Shown here: one piece after another, positions 48,960-59,866 of the stretch
Layout: each line of letters opens with the position of its first letter
How positions within the stretch are numbered: position 1 is the stretch's first letter
Source of the DNA: Inonotus obliquus
Lineage: Eukaryota; Basidiomycota; Agaricomycetes; Hymenochaetales; Hymenochaetaceae
Length of the DNA stretch: 64,000 nt
Assembly (NCBI GenBank): GCA_032164295.1
Contig: JAJHTX010000013.1
Coordinates: forward strand, 1,518,911-1,582,910
Direction of reading: 5' to 3'
Notes under the pieces: generated by a model
What the model saw: only the letters and a program-made list of their open reading frames with translations
What the model was told of the DNA's origin: nothing
The model's database searches: none
Made by a program: the position numbers and the translations under genes

Positions 48960-50051
48960 CTACTGGCTGATCGAAAAATCCTCGTCGTCGGGATTACTTT
49001 CTTCGACGACTTCTCCTTCTTGCAAACGACGAGCCGCCGCTGCTCTTGCCGCTTCCACGTCTGCGTCCGCGAATAAAACCTCACGAAGCAGTTCCTTCGC
49101 CTGCTCGGATAATTCGGCGACGACCGCACGAACTTGTTGTTTGGTTGTCGGTGTCGGACAATTTGCAGAAATGTGGCCTTGTTTGCCACACTGGAAGCAC
49201 CTTCCTTCGCGACGTAGCCGTCGAAGGATGTCTTGCATCGGTTCGCCTTGACCCCCGAAGGTAATTCCCGTCGCATCCTTTTTGTCGCCGCGCGAAGGAT
49301 CAAACAGGGCCGGCTGTTGTGGTGCCGGCGGGTGGACTTGTCGACGCGGTAGTGGTTGCGTCGGTGTCTTCTGGCTACGCAGTTGACGAACTTCGCGCTC
49401 GTTCGCGTCAAACACGATGGCGTACCCTTTCATCGTGTCATAATTCGTCGGCTTCGTCGGGAGACGAATGATCGCCGTCGCTACCTCCTCACGAAGAGCC
49501 TTCTTCAGCTGCGGAAGCACGACATTGACGTCCGTCGTTTTGACTCCTGCTTGACTCATTGCAATCTCGAAATTGGCGAGGAAAACACCGGCGTCGGCGT
49601 TTCCTTGGCGCATCTCCGTCCACCGAGTGTACGCTCGGTCCTTCTCGCCAGGGTCCTTAAAGGACTGGTCGATCTTTTCAAGGAACTTCTTAAAGGTGTC
49701 GACGATCGTTATCGCACCCTGGTCATTCGTTATTCCGTCGTAGTAGTTTTGAGCCCACGTCGATGCTGTGCCTTCCTTCATGTACGACAGCACGAAGGAG
49801 ATCTTCTTCTTGTCGTTGACGAAGATCGAGCCAGTATCGTCGGCGCTAATGTACGCCAAACATTCTCGACAGAATCGGAGGTAGTCTTTGCCTCCAGCGA
49901 AAGGCGTCGGCGGTGCGATCCCAAGATCTTTCATCGTCGACTGTTTAGGCGCTTGTCTCTGTTGAGCAGACATCGCCGCCGCGACTAGAGCGGCGAAGTC
50001 CTGGATTTGTTGGGCAGTGAGGGATGACGTCGTAGTTTGAGGGTTCGACAT
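48960..50051 (-). CDS. gag (capsid/nucleocapsid) of the LTR retrotransposon
   Basis: 363 residues from the first ATG at 50051 (MSNPQTTTSSLTAQQIQDFA). The frame is open further upstream to about 50345 but without an ATG. The capsid-like part includes PFAGGKDYLRFCRECLAYIS and FLEKIDQSFKDPGEKDRAY. Near the C-terminus is one CCHC zinc knuckle CFQCGKQGHISANC (about 49155-49195), then an acidic tail ending DDEDFSISQ at the TAG (48960-48962). Long plus-strand ORFs over the same region are antisense shadows. Confidence 0.9.
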   Translation of the reverse strand: MSNPQTTTSSLTAQQIQDFAALVAAAMSAQQRQAPKQSTMKDLGIAPPTPFAGGKDYLRFCRECLAYISADDTGSIFVNDKKKISFVLSYMKEGTASTWAQNYYDGITNDQGAITIVDTFKKFLEKIDQSFKDPGEKDRAYTRWTEMRQGNADAGVFLANFEIAMSQAGVKTTDVNVVLPQLKKALREEVATAIIRLPTKPTNYDTMKGYAIVFDANEREVRQLRSQKTPTQPLPRRQVHPPAPQQPALFDPSRGDKKDATGITFGGQGEPMQDILRRLRREGRCFQCGKQGHISANCPTPTTKQQVRAVVAELSEQAKELLREVLFADADVEAARAAAARRLQEGEVVEESNPDDEDFSISQ

Positions 50052-50921
50052 GGTTCGTGTCAATCCAAAAGCGGTCGATGTCGAGGGTAGAGACGGCGAC
50101 GGGAGAGCGGGAGATTGGGGAGGCGGAGTAGGAGCGGTTGTCAGCGATGACGGATTTCTCGGTTTCCACCTGAAGGTCTTTGTATGTTTGTCGTCGTCCC
50201 ACGACACCCAAGACTTGCTAGTCGGCGACCACCAAGACTCGAACTTGTTACCTTGTTTATCGGTAACGATGACTTCGTCCTGCTCGTTGACAACGGAGTT
50301 GGAGGGAAGCGCCGCTAACTGTTCTTGTGTGAGCAGCAGTTTGTCAGCGTCGACGGGTCAGAGGCGTCCACAACTGGTAGATGCGGACGGTCGGGACCCA
50401 GGTGATGAGAGCGCGATGGAAATGTCCGACGTCTTGAAGGTAGGCACCGACTTCGAAGGGAACAAGGTGATCGTTACCGTCGAGGTAATAACCGACGATC
50501 GCGTAGGTAGGGTAACACTCGAGGAACCCGATATACTCACGGAGGGAACGTGGCACACCGGACATGTAATCGTCGATCGACTCGACGCTCAGATAGCACG
50601 TGAACTCTCACGTCGTCTCAGGGGTTCAGCAACACTTCGACAAACGACTTTCCAACGAGCGTATCCGCTAGACACTGCTGGGCTTTCTTGTCACAAGCGA
50701 CAACCGACGGCAGCGTTGTCAGAGAGCGGTGTCTAAGTCAAACGTCGAGTAAGGACGTGGGACGACACTTCACTAACAATAGGTATACGTTCGTCTCAGA
50801 GGTCTGACGACTATCCACTGACCAACGTCGACAACGAGAGAAACAGAGGTGGAACGGAGGATGTCAGAGACACGTACGAGTTTGTTGTTTTAACGTCGAC
50901 AACAACGACACGAGTTAAGAG
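50052..50921 (-). other. 5' untranslated leader of the LTR retrotransposon
   Basis: Between the primer-binding site and the first gag ATG. The gag-proximal ~290 nt are an open frame in phase with gag but lack an ATG. The plus-strand ORF at 50050-50736 is antisense. Confidence 0.6.
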
Positions 50922-50932
50922 ACTCTCTTGTT
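50922..50932 (-). other. Primer-binding site, self-complementary to the predicted RNA 5' end
   Basis: On the minus strand AACAAGAGAGT lies one nucleotide after the 5' LTR. It is exactly complementary to ACTCTCTTGTT at minus 51128-51118 in the LTR, 35 nt downstream of a TATATAA box, where transcription should start. No tRNA 3' end was matched. Confidence 0.75.
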
Positions 50933-50933
50933 A

Positions 50934-51384
50934 TGTTACGCCTTGCACAGTCAGAGACGTCGATCAGAGGATCAGAGACGTCGACGAGCAAGAAGACGAG
51001 CTACCACTTAATCACAAGAGACCGGAGTCTGCGACGTAGGTGATAGTACTAGATTAGAACGTCTATCTAATATACAGGTATCATACGACTTACCTGCGAC
51101 GTAGGTGATAGTACTAGAACAAGAGAGTGGGGAATCCCTAACTCTCTGATCCAGCCTTATATACACAGACGTCGCGGGAAAGCTTTACATAAACTGTACA
51201 GTATAAACAAAGACAAACAGAAACAAAGGAAAAAAGGGAATGGCGGGATAAAGTTGTTATAGATTGTGATTAGCTAAGCCAGTAGAGATTAAGTGAAAGA
51301 ACGTGGTTAAAACGAAAGTAAACATGCATTGACGAAATAGAAAGAAAGGCCGTATGAGGAAGAAAGGAAAAAGACGTCGTAACA
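50934..51384 (-). repeat. LTR, 5' copy (right) with TATA box
   Basis: 451 bp. Read on the minus strand, TATATAA at 51163-51157 precedes the predicted transcription start at 51128. This gives a U3 of about 256 bp and R plus U5 of about 195 bp. Confidence 0.95.
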
Positions 51385-51389
51385 CAGTA
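51385..51389. repeat. Target-site duplication, right copy (CAGTA)
   Basis: Matches 44893-44897. Confidence 0.93.
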
Positions 51390-51858
51390 CAACTGCCATT
51401 CGATAGCATTGAAGAACATCTGCTATGTTGTTGTGCACATCAATTAAGGTATCCGTTGGCACAATGTTCATCTTATACAAGTCTTGTCCATCATCAACTC
51501 AAACAGTGAGTGTAGAATGTAATATCTTGATGGCGGAAGGCCCAATAGAAGGGAAATACAATTCTCGGGTGGACGTGCTCATGACATTAACACCCCAATT
51601 GTAGTCTGACTCTACCGAATCATCAAGATACAGTCACATCATGCTTGGAATACACCTACTGGGAGCATCTGGAATATCAGACTAATGGTATAACCGGTCG
51701 GACTGGTCATCTTGTTCCTGATTTGCCTTGCTGTTGGCCATGTGAACTATATCAAGTTGTGAAGGCTCCTCTTCCTCATACACATAGGTAAGGTCACAGC
51801 AATCATTATCCTGCCCAGCCCTCTTCGGGGCATCTTCTGGAGCATCAGCCTGAGACAT
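51385..51858 (-). pseudogene. 5' part of the ORF split by the LTR retrotransposon, already decayed
   Basis: From an ATG at 51858 the frame reads MSQADAPEDAPKRAGQDND, then YVYEEEEPSQLDIVHMANSK, and later YKMNIVPTDTLIDVHNNIAD up to the insertion site. Three in-frame stops (TAG, TGA, TGA) occur but the frame is otherwise continuous and resumes at 44897. The acidic, unstructured N-terminus gives no family clue. The ORF had stops of its own besides the insertion. Confidence 0.5.
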
Positions 51859-52243
51859 CTCGCTAGTCGTAATTTAGAGACCAACTCCAATAGAATCAAT
51901 TCACCTTTTCGCCCTCATTTCTGATAGCATTATCACTGTGCTGCTTTGGTGGTCATCCTTGTTTTCATACTGTTTTGCTAGCAGAAGTACTCTATGTGGG
52001 TGCTGCATCCTTGAAGCGAGCTGGGATTTTCCTTGTCCACGTCATCCTAGAGGTTGGAGCTTTTCTAGGGGAATTTGACCTGGTTATGGTAGAAGACACA
52101 AAATGAAAAAAAAATGCTAGCAAGATCCTTTTCCAAAGGAATATGATATAATCATTATCTACACACCTTAGCTTCTCCCGCCATAAGCGAAGTTCACAAA
52201 GGAAGAATATCTATCTGATGTGACAAAAGCACTGTTAAACTGA
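51859..52243. other. Short region without recognised genes
   Basis: 3' flank of the IS630-type gene and 5' flank of the decayed ORF. Contains an A9 run near 52109. Confidence 0.4.
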
Positions 52244-53460
52244 TTACAGAGTAGCACCTATAAAATTGTCCTCAACTTCATAACCTGAGTGGCGAAAGAA
52301 TGAGTGACAATCAGTGGAACTGATGGAATACACTTGGTGAATCAGTTGCTCAACAACCGAATTATCCCTCCATGGTCCTTGTCGTTTGAGCCTAGATTTA
52401 ATGACGAAAAATGAAAGCTTGATGGGGTTATAGTCAGGGGAATATGGAGGTAAGAACTTGAGCCTAATACCTCTATGCAAAGATCAGTACATGGCGTAGT
52501 ACTGTTGGAAAAGAAAACAGACTGTGATTCAGTAAGCTCCCTAATCCCCAATACTTTGTGTATTGGGCAGTTATCTATGATGATGACAGACCAAGAAGCA
52601 GAGAAAGGATTCATTTTATCCAGAAGGCCAGCGATAAATGCACTGAACAGCTCCCCATTGAAAGCACTCACAATAACCATACAATTGACCATCCCATCAA
52701 TACTAATTGCAGGCAGAACAGAATACCTAATGAGGGAAATTAGATGCTTGTATGTCCTATATTGAACTGCAACAGCTATGGTTACCGCTTTCCCCGGTTG
52801 AAGAACTGTTTTCTACAAGCTTGCTGTCCCTCAAGAGCCCAGGCTTTGTTATGAAAGAAAGTCCATCGGTCACAAGCACTCTCGCCGACAAAGACCAGTT
52901 GGTCTGTCATGTACTGCAAACCAATGCATGCTAGATACTGTGCATGGAGTATCTCACTCTGCTCAAGCGCCTTTCTCGATATCTAGAGGATGGAGTGAGG
53001 CTCCTTATGAACGAATGCATAGAAGAGTAGAGAAGCCTGACCTGCTTCAGTTGGAAACCAGTGCGCAGTAAAGATCTGCGAATTGTTGAGTCTGAAGCCT
53101 TCTTTCTGCAAGACTCCCATAGCAAATCCCTAAGTTCATTGATATAGCGATCAGGATGGCAGCTTAACAATCCACAGAGGAACTAGGGGTGTGAACCAAT
53201 GAGCAATCTTTGCATGTTTTGAAAAAATAGCTTACTTGCATAAGAACATAATCAAGGGCTCTAGGCCTACCATGGAAGCTCCGTGCTTGTGTAGAGATAG
53301 TTCCATAGTGCTTGAACTTAGATATCACCTGGAAGACTGTCCACCTAGGTACCTCTGTCAATCTTGCAATCTCAGAGACACTGATCGTTTTGTTCATGGC
53401 AACGATGCATTCCTGTAGGTTGTTAGAGAGCCTTCTGCCTAGTTGTCGGTATTTTTCCAT
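52244..53460 (-). CDS. IS630/Tc1-superfamily transposase gene, five exons, catalytic residues altered
   Basis: Exons join cleanly by GT-AG splicing without any stop. Exon 1 (53460-53237) gives MEKYRQLGRRLSNNLQECIV and a helix-turn-helix (ISVSEIARLTEVPRWTVFQV). Exon 2 gives SCHPDRYINELRDLLWESCR and STIRRSLLRTGFQLKQ. Exon 3 has KALEQSEILHAQYLACI, QLVFVGESACDRWT and NKAWALEGQQACRKQFFNRG. Exon 4 has SVLPAISIDGMVNCMVI and WSVIIIDNCPIHK. Exon 5 has FLPPYSPDYNPIKLSF and ends GATL at 52244. In this family the motifs are normally VDES, DNCxIH and NPIE. Here the first Asp is Gly and the Glu is Lys, while the middle Asp is intact. It may be a recently dead transposase or a protein kept for another role. 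No matching pair of terminal repeats was found. Confidence 0.8.
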
Positions 53461-55322
53461 AGCTGTGTATATGGATCTCCAGTGAGCTGCTTCGCTAATG
53501 GTCTGGATATCGATAAGGCAAAAGATGTGGTAGCTGGTTGGGGGTAAGCTACAACGGCACGTGGTTCATGAGTGGTCTGAATCATTGACTCATTCATCGT
53601 GCTTTGATCACTGATCACATCTGACATGCTTGCATCCAGGCTTCAGGCTTGTTCACACCTATCCTTATGCATCAGATCTGTCGGACCTAATCTGGTCCAA
53701 AGGCTCACTCAACTTGGAGGTTCAACCAACTTCTATTTCTGTATAGCGACAGTTTGGAATGGTCTACGTTGTCATTTTGGCTCTGAAACCTTGGTATAGA
53801 CCTGTGTCCCTCATCACCACCACTGGCAATGTCTCTGGTGATCATTTGGATTTGGTGGCGATCCAGTGTTGGGGTTGGAGCTTGTATCAGTGTCAGTATT
53901 GGTATTGAGGTGCTAGTTCGGGTACTGTGACCACCAATGGATGCCAGTAGTTGCCATCTTTCAGTTGATCCATGATACCCATGAATGTGATTGCTGCTCC
54001 ACAGCATCTGTAGAGCCTTCTGTGCTCAATATGCACTTGCCATCACTTTCAATAGTCAAGTTATTGTGCAATACTGTTGCTGTTGTATAAAGTGAAGGTA
54101 ATTGGAGTTGACAAGGGTTAGCATGGCACAGTGGCTTTTCTATAGTCAGAAGTCTTGTACATGCATAACAAGAGTGTGCTAATAATTGCTCAGAGGATTT
54201 GCAAGGAGATGAATGGTAGTTTCTTGAGGTATTCTACATGCTTTACAGAGATAGGTCCACATGGTAGAATAGTACATGTATTATAGCTATACACTTTGTT
54301 AATTAAACTCAAGTTGTGCATTATCTGAAAGTTCTCATCAAGGTATGATTTTAGCAAAAAGAATCAGATTTTTAGCTGTCGAAATGCCCGAGATATGACA
54401 GATGCAGTGCTGAGGGAGGGAATCCTAAAAGTGAGTGTGCCAGCATGTTACCCTGCTCCATCACAAACGGTTCATCAAAGTGTCTCAAAACTTCGGGCAT
54501 TGGTACCCCCTGCGATGGCATGAATTTGGAGTATTTTACGAGTTACGATTTTTACATTGACTGAGGAAGGAGGTGAGGTACTAACTTGATGAGGTTGTTT
54601 TTTTTGTTCTGCAACGTACACATCACATTTCTCAGACATTTTTACATCACTGAAAGCACATTTCAAGTACTTTTTTTACATAGCTACCTCATGTTTTTAT
54701 GTGCCATATTGACTGAGAAAATAGGCAATTAGACTGGTTTCAAGCTCTGAGGGCATGACGTGCGTGAAAAAAGCACGTGAAAGGCCTGAGTGCAAGGTTT
54801 TTTGACTTCAGCTGTATGAATTTCCCTGTAATGTTTTTGCAAACAGCTGTAATCAAACTTCATCAAGCGGTCTAAGCTGAAGAACCGAGTTACCCGATGA
54901 TGTTTTCCTCCATCAAGGCAATGAAGTTTAGGTTAGCAACATTAAGTTGGTTGGCCGTCCCTGACCATGTTTCTTCAAGTTGAACGAATAGCTCATCCCT
55001 AAAACTTTTCCGAGCGGCTGACAACATTCAAATTGAGGGTCTTCGCGAAACCCTGTCTCTTACAAAAGAAGAATGATCATGCCACTGTTTTACGACTCGC
55101 CTCTTTCGTCGCCGTGCTGTTATACATATACAACATTGCCACCATCTCTAGAACCTTTCTTCATTTTGTAGCCTTCTTCTGAATACTAGTAATTAGAATC
55201 GATACATACATTTCCCCTGCGGTGGGTAACAAAGTAACTGAAAGATATCAATACTAAAACGAAGTACAATAGGTGTGTCTTTTCGCTCTACTATTTCTCC
55301 TAGACTATCGTGAAGGTGCCGA
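53461..55322. other. Intergenic, repeat-like, no gene recognised
   Basis: No convincing ORF. At 54785-54814 the minus strand reads CAGCTGAAGTCAAAAAACCT followed by TTGCACTCAGG, preceded by TA. This resembles one end of a Tc1-type element, but its partner was not found. AT-rich runs near 54598 and 54671. Confidence 0.4.
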
Positions 55323-58208
55323 TTACCAAGCTTCGAGTGTCTCCCGTTCCCTGAGGTCATATATCTTCTCAATTAGTACTTCTGCTAAAGGCCTTTCTCT
55401 CGGGTTATGTGCGCAAGCCTCCCGAATGAACGAATAGTGGTCTTTCCGCTCACCAAACGCACCGACCCTAGCAGGAAGATCTCGTCGACGTTTAAGCTCA
55501 TGGACTGATAGCCTCTGAGAATCTGCATAGTAAAATGGCTTTTTGTCCGCTAAAACCTAAGACGTGATTGTATATTTCAGCTTTCCGTAATGACTGGCGG
55601 ATATCTTAGAAGGAGGGAATCCGAAGTCGCACCTCTAGGAAGACGCAGCCAAAGGCATAGATGTCTGCGGGTGGTTGGATGTCTTGACCTGGTGATGTAA
55701 AGTACTCCGGAGCGAGCCAATGATCATTTGTTTTATGGGTAGTGTTGACGGACAGGCGCTCCTGCATATCGGCCACGCAGGAGACACCGAAATCAGCGAG
55801 TGCGACAAACCAATCAGTCCCGGATGCCTTGGTTCGAACTAGTACATTTGCCTTTGGAATATTCATAAAGCGAGAAAATAGCAGGAAGCGGAAAAATAGA
55901 TGGGAACGCACTGCTCTGAGATCGCCATGAACACACTCCTTCTCATGAACTTCGATATTCGTCAGTATCTATGCATTGCATACTAGTGTTTCAAGCGCAC
56001 CATGAGAAAGGCCCGAGGCGACCTTATCTAGCTACGGTAGTAAATGAGACCAGTGATACACGGAGATGGTATTCAGCACACTTACGATGCAAAGACGTTG
56101 TTGAATGGAAACTGTATCTCCTTTGTTTTTAATCAGCCTCTCCAGGCTCATCTCATACTCATCCATGACAAGCCCAGGAAAGGGGGAGTCGGGGATCTCG
56201 CAATACCCGAGAAGACGAACAACATTTCTGTGTGTACATTTAACAAGACATTCAGCTTCACGAATGACGCGCTGAATGACAATCAGTCAATCTCTTACAT
56301 GCCCAAGGATGGCGCTCACATTCCATGCCCGTCGTGTAGACTCTTCGTCTTTATCTCCGTGTCTAGTAAATGGACTTTTAACGGCATACTACAATAGTAT
56401 TATCAGCAGACGGAATTAAAGCTGATTTCCTTTGCCGCTCACAGTTTTCTCACCGTCAGCTGAACTGTATCGATACACCGCGGAGAACGCGCCCTCACCA
56501 AGTCGCTGAGGAGTTTGTGTGGACAAGGGAACTGGATGCAGGTCTAGCTTGTGCAGGTCTAGAGTGCAAGTCAGATAAGTCAACGAAGTAACTAACTCCG
56601 CGGGAACGCGTACCTCCCAGTCCTAGGGGCTTAATCTCAATGGATAGCTTACTCAAGCGAGCAGTAGGCTGGGCTTTGGGTTTCTGAAGTATACGTCTGA
56701 GACTATCAAACATGCTTCGAACTTGGGCTTCACTATCAAATGTTTCAAACAGCGTGCTTGCGTTGCCCAGGGGTTGATCTCCTATTGATCGAGAGTTCGG
56801 TAGAACTGATTAGCAATAACATGCACAATGACTATAAAACTCACTATTCATGTCCACATCTACATTGATCATCGCGTTCGGTGACTCTCGCTTGAGTTGC
56901 TCCTTGGTTGCCTGTTGGGTCTCGGTAAGACTCGTTCTAGTCTTCGCTGGTGGAGAACTAATTACATCACATAACTCCCGGACTTTATCCATGATCGGTT
57001 GAAGCAAAGGAATGCTAGCCTGGATGGCATCCTCAGGTCCCAGGGCAACTTTCGACGTTGCGAAAGTGGCTCTAGATTTTCAATTAGTCAAACGATATGG
57101 AAAAGCGCATGAAGAGAAGAAAAAGCTTACAATGAGATGTGCTTGAATATTGAGGAGAGAATAGTTTCTTCGCCTGGATACTGAATGAGGAGTTCGACAA
57201 GAGTCTTCGTTGCCATCTTTGCACCCTCCACCAGTTTTTGTAAGGCCTCATGCACCGGGATTTTCATCTCCTGAAGGCGTAGTGTGAGAAAAGCAAAGCA
57301 GTAAACAATGCACACTTACGTCAACTTCAGCAGCTTTGTCATTTATTTTCACAATTCTGATGCATAGTATCTTCAGGTCTTTCAAGACCAAAGAATCTAA
57401 TAGCTCAAGTAAGCAAACCGGTGTTGGGTAAGCTACTGTCCTTACCTTCCCTGGGCGAGCTACCTCTGTACCACCATGCGTTGAAGTCCGACTCGGTTAG
57501 CTGGAGTGATTGATAGACGACATCTCTGGTGCTCAGCTCTTCCAGGCCCTCGGTTAATCAGAATGCGTTTGCTCATTGCTGAGGTCGGTGCTCACCGCTC
57601 GAAAGACTCCATACACTCATTCGCGACGAAAGAGGCGATAGAATGCGACTATCGCTGAAGTTATTCCTGAACGCCAGAGCACCAAGTACACCAAGGTTTT
57701 CCCTCGCATTCTGGGTCGCCTAAGAAAGCGACGGAACAATGTAATAAGATATTCGGGTATAGGAAGGAATACAGCGTACCGTCATCTCATTTCTAAGGCC
57801 AATTATCCACTCCAGTAGCCTATCCAAGTCTGACGATAGTTCTTCAACGCTGATGGTCTTGCTGGCTGGGAAGATTCTGAATAGCTTCCATGTTGTTGTT
57901 GCTTTCAAAGCCTTTCTGTACTGCTCCTCGATCCTGACGAAGGCATTGTACATTGAGGATTATACAGGGAGAAATAGGAAGGTGGCGCACTGCTGGTGCC
58001 GCGCTAATGCATCATGCGTGCGCTCATCCTCGGTGTCTGGGTTTGAGTCGAGAGTACTGCCTATCGCATTCGTGATCCTCTTATTTAGTGCGGCACGCTG
58101 CTCCTTGACCAAATTCATCTGGATACCTTCTGATGAATATAGTTCTCAGCAAATGTTAAACGTGCTAACCTTTTCCCTGACATTTAGCCCTGCGTGTGCA
58201 CTATCCAT
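55323..58208 (-). CDS. Protein kinase with long helical N-terminal region, multi-exon
   Basis: The ATG at 58208 opens MDSAHAGLNVREK. Exons to about 56800 encode a charged, mostly helical region of unknown type (IEEQYRKALKATTTWKLFRI, SVEELSSDLDRLLEWIIGLR, HEALQKLVEGAKMATKTLVE). The kinase domain follows: glycine loop QRLGEGAFSAVYRYSS (about 56465-56510), Lys in YAVKSPFTRHGD (about 56385), RVIREAECLVKCTHRNVVRL, hinge LVMDEYEMSLERLI, catalytic loop VHGDLRA joined to NIPKANVLV across an intron (about 55920-55865), DFG in ALADFGVSC (about 55790), WLAPEYF and a C-lobe ending ETLEAW at 55323. HGD replaces HRD, common in basidiomycete TKL-like kinases; the catalytic Asp is kept. Many introns; the N-terminal exons are less certain. 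It is divergent from the kinase at 58550. Ligand and partners unknown. Confidence 0.82.
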
Positions 58209-58549
58209 GGCTTAATCGGCAAGCGAGAATATTGAACGACAAGACCACTGTCTGCCAATGCAAGAGCTGGGGAACACTAAGTAGCACGGTGAGGTGGTTT
58301 TCGATCATTAAATAGCAAGCATGTATGGCTGCGACCAGGACGCACGAGGCGATGCACCATATCCGTTGTCTTTGCCTAGAACAAGGGGGGAATAATTTCA
58401 AAAGAGGAAGAAAAAACGGAAGCAAAAGTAGATCTCATCTCCACCACGTGTTCATCATGTGCTCGTTACTTATTTGTGCACGCACGAGAGGTCGTGTTCC
58501 TCTCACGTCCCAACACACTGATTTCATCTCTCCCTCCGAAAGCCCCAGT
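58209..58549. promoter_or_regulatory. Shared divergent promoter region of the two kinase genes
   Basis: Only about 340 bp separate the two start codons, so the genes may share regulatory sequence. No specific site identified. Confidence 0.4.
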
Positions 58550-59866
58550 ATGCACAACTCAAAGGGTTCGGAGGATATCTTATGTACCCTGAACAGGCAC
58601 GAAACTGCATGGCGGGACAGGCAAGATCTTCTGGATTCCAACGGATACATTCTACGACCAAGATTTCGTCGCGGTTGGACTCCGTCATGGAAAGTACCGG
58701 GACAGGAACGAATCACCTCTCTCGCAGAGGACTCCTTTGCACATTGGGTATCTCAAAGTTAGCCGTCTGAGCTTCGTCCACCTTATCATTATTTAGCGCA
58801 GTCGTACAATTGATGCCATTCGCAAGAGCGACGGTCGACGAGTCTACCTCAAAATCGTCCCCGCGGACGGCTTCGAGCAGAGGCTGACGAGAATGCTTAG
58901 CGCGGAGGGTAGCTTGAAAGATCCAAAGAATCACTGTGTCCCCATCCTTGACTTTTTCGTTGATGGTCATGACGGGTATCTTGTCATGCCGCTGTTGAAG
59001 GACTTCGATCAGCCGCCGTTTTTGACCGTAGATGAGGTTTTGGACTTCATACAGCAGACATTGGAAGTGAGTACTGCTATAATTCTTCTAGAGAACCTCT
59101 ATTAGACCTTCTTTCTCCCAGGGACTCTCATTCATACGCAGTCAAGGCATAGCACACAGGTTCGTTTTCGACAGGTTTCTCCTCTACTTGGTCTAATTGC
59201 AACATAAAGAGATTGCACGGACTTTAATATCATGATGGATGCCACGGAAATATATCCCCGTGGATTTCATCCAGCCAACCGATTTCGTACTTCCGATTGG
59301 GGTGAAAGGGCACAACCTCGTTGTCGGAGAGATGTCTCTGTTCGATACTATCTCACAGACTTTGGCATTGCAGTAGAACCAAAGGATCTAGATTCGTCTG
59401 GTCTTGTCACTGGGGTCCACGGGCTGGATCGAGAACTGCCAGAGCTTTCGAGAACAGTACCCTATGATCCGTTTGCTGCAGACGTATTCATATTGGGGAA
59501 CCTATACCGGAGGGCTCTTTTAGTGGTGTGTATTATTTTATCGTGATCGTGAGATAAGCTCATCACTCTCCAACTTAGACATACACGAATCTCTCATTAC
59601 TGAATCCGTTGATAGAAGCCATGACTCGGAAAGACGCAAAAACACGACCGACGATTGACGAAGCAATCAAGATATATGAAGACATAGTGACCAGCCAGCG
59701 GAGCCACGTTCTACAGCGAAGGCTAATACCCGCCCGTAATGGAATACTGAAGCGCTTGTTTCTTCATGTTAGCTGTGTTGCCCAGGAGAATCTCGCGTGT
59801 CTGCGACAAGCTCTTAGCAAATCCCTCATACCCCTGATGCGGATCCAATCGGTGAATAGAGAATGA
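58550..59866 (+). CDS. Basidiomycete-type protein kinase-like protein, multi-exon
   Basis: The ATG at 58550 gives MHNSKGSEDILCTLNRHETA. After a GTATCT intron near 58755 the frame continues RSRTIDAIRKSDGRRVYLKI (Lys of the N-lobe), VPILDFFVDGHDGYLVMPLL, then GLSFIRSQGIAHR joined across a 50-nt intron to DCTDFNIMMDATEIYPRGFH (HRDC-type catalytic loop, Asn kept). The activation segment starts YYLTDFGIAVEPKD (about 59350-59390). The last exon, from about 59580, reads TYTNLSLLNPLIEAMTRKDA and ends at 59866 after LMRIQSVNRE. This arrangement is common in Agaricomycetes kinases of unknown role. There is no clear glycine loop in the first exon, so nucleotide binding may be atypical. Cytosolic; no signal or membrane segment. 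Confidence 0.8.

Larger units (their letters stand above)
44898..51384 (-). mobile_element. Full-length Ty3/gypsy LTR retrotransposon (chromovirus, Tf1/sushi-like)
   Basis: A 6,487-bp element transcribed from the minus strand. It has 451-bp LTRs starting TG and ending CA, a 5-bp target duplication, a primer-binding site, a polypurine tract, a gag frame with zinc knuckle and a pol frame in the order protease, reverse transcriptase, RNase H, integrase, chromodomain (Ty3/gypsy order). The integrase has a GPY/F-type segment (KWYGPFDVMEKVG) and a C-terminal chromodomain, which place it in the chromoviruses. The LTRs look identical by eye, so insertion was recent. Pol carries one in-frame stop. Confidence 0.95.

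Noticed and set aside
49356..49988. Plus-strand ORF of 210 codons
   Set aside because: Fully antisense to gag, with the Arg/Leu bias expected of a shadow frame.
50050..50736. Plus-strand ORF of 228 codons in the retrotransposon leader
   Set aside because: Antisense to the gag leader, no domain; could be an antisense protein but nothing supports it.
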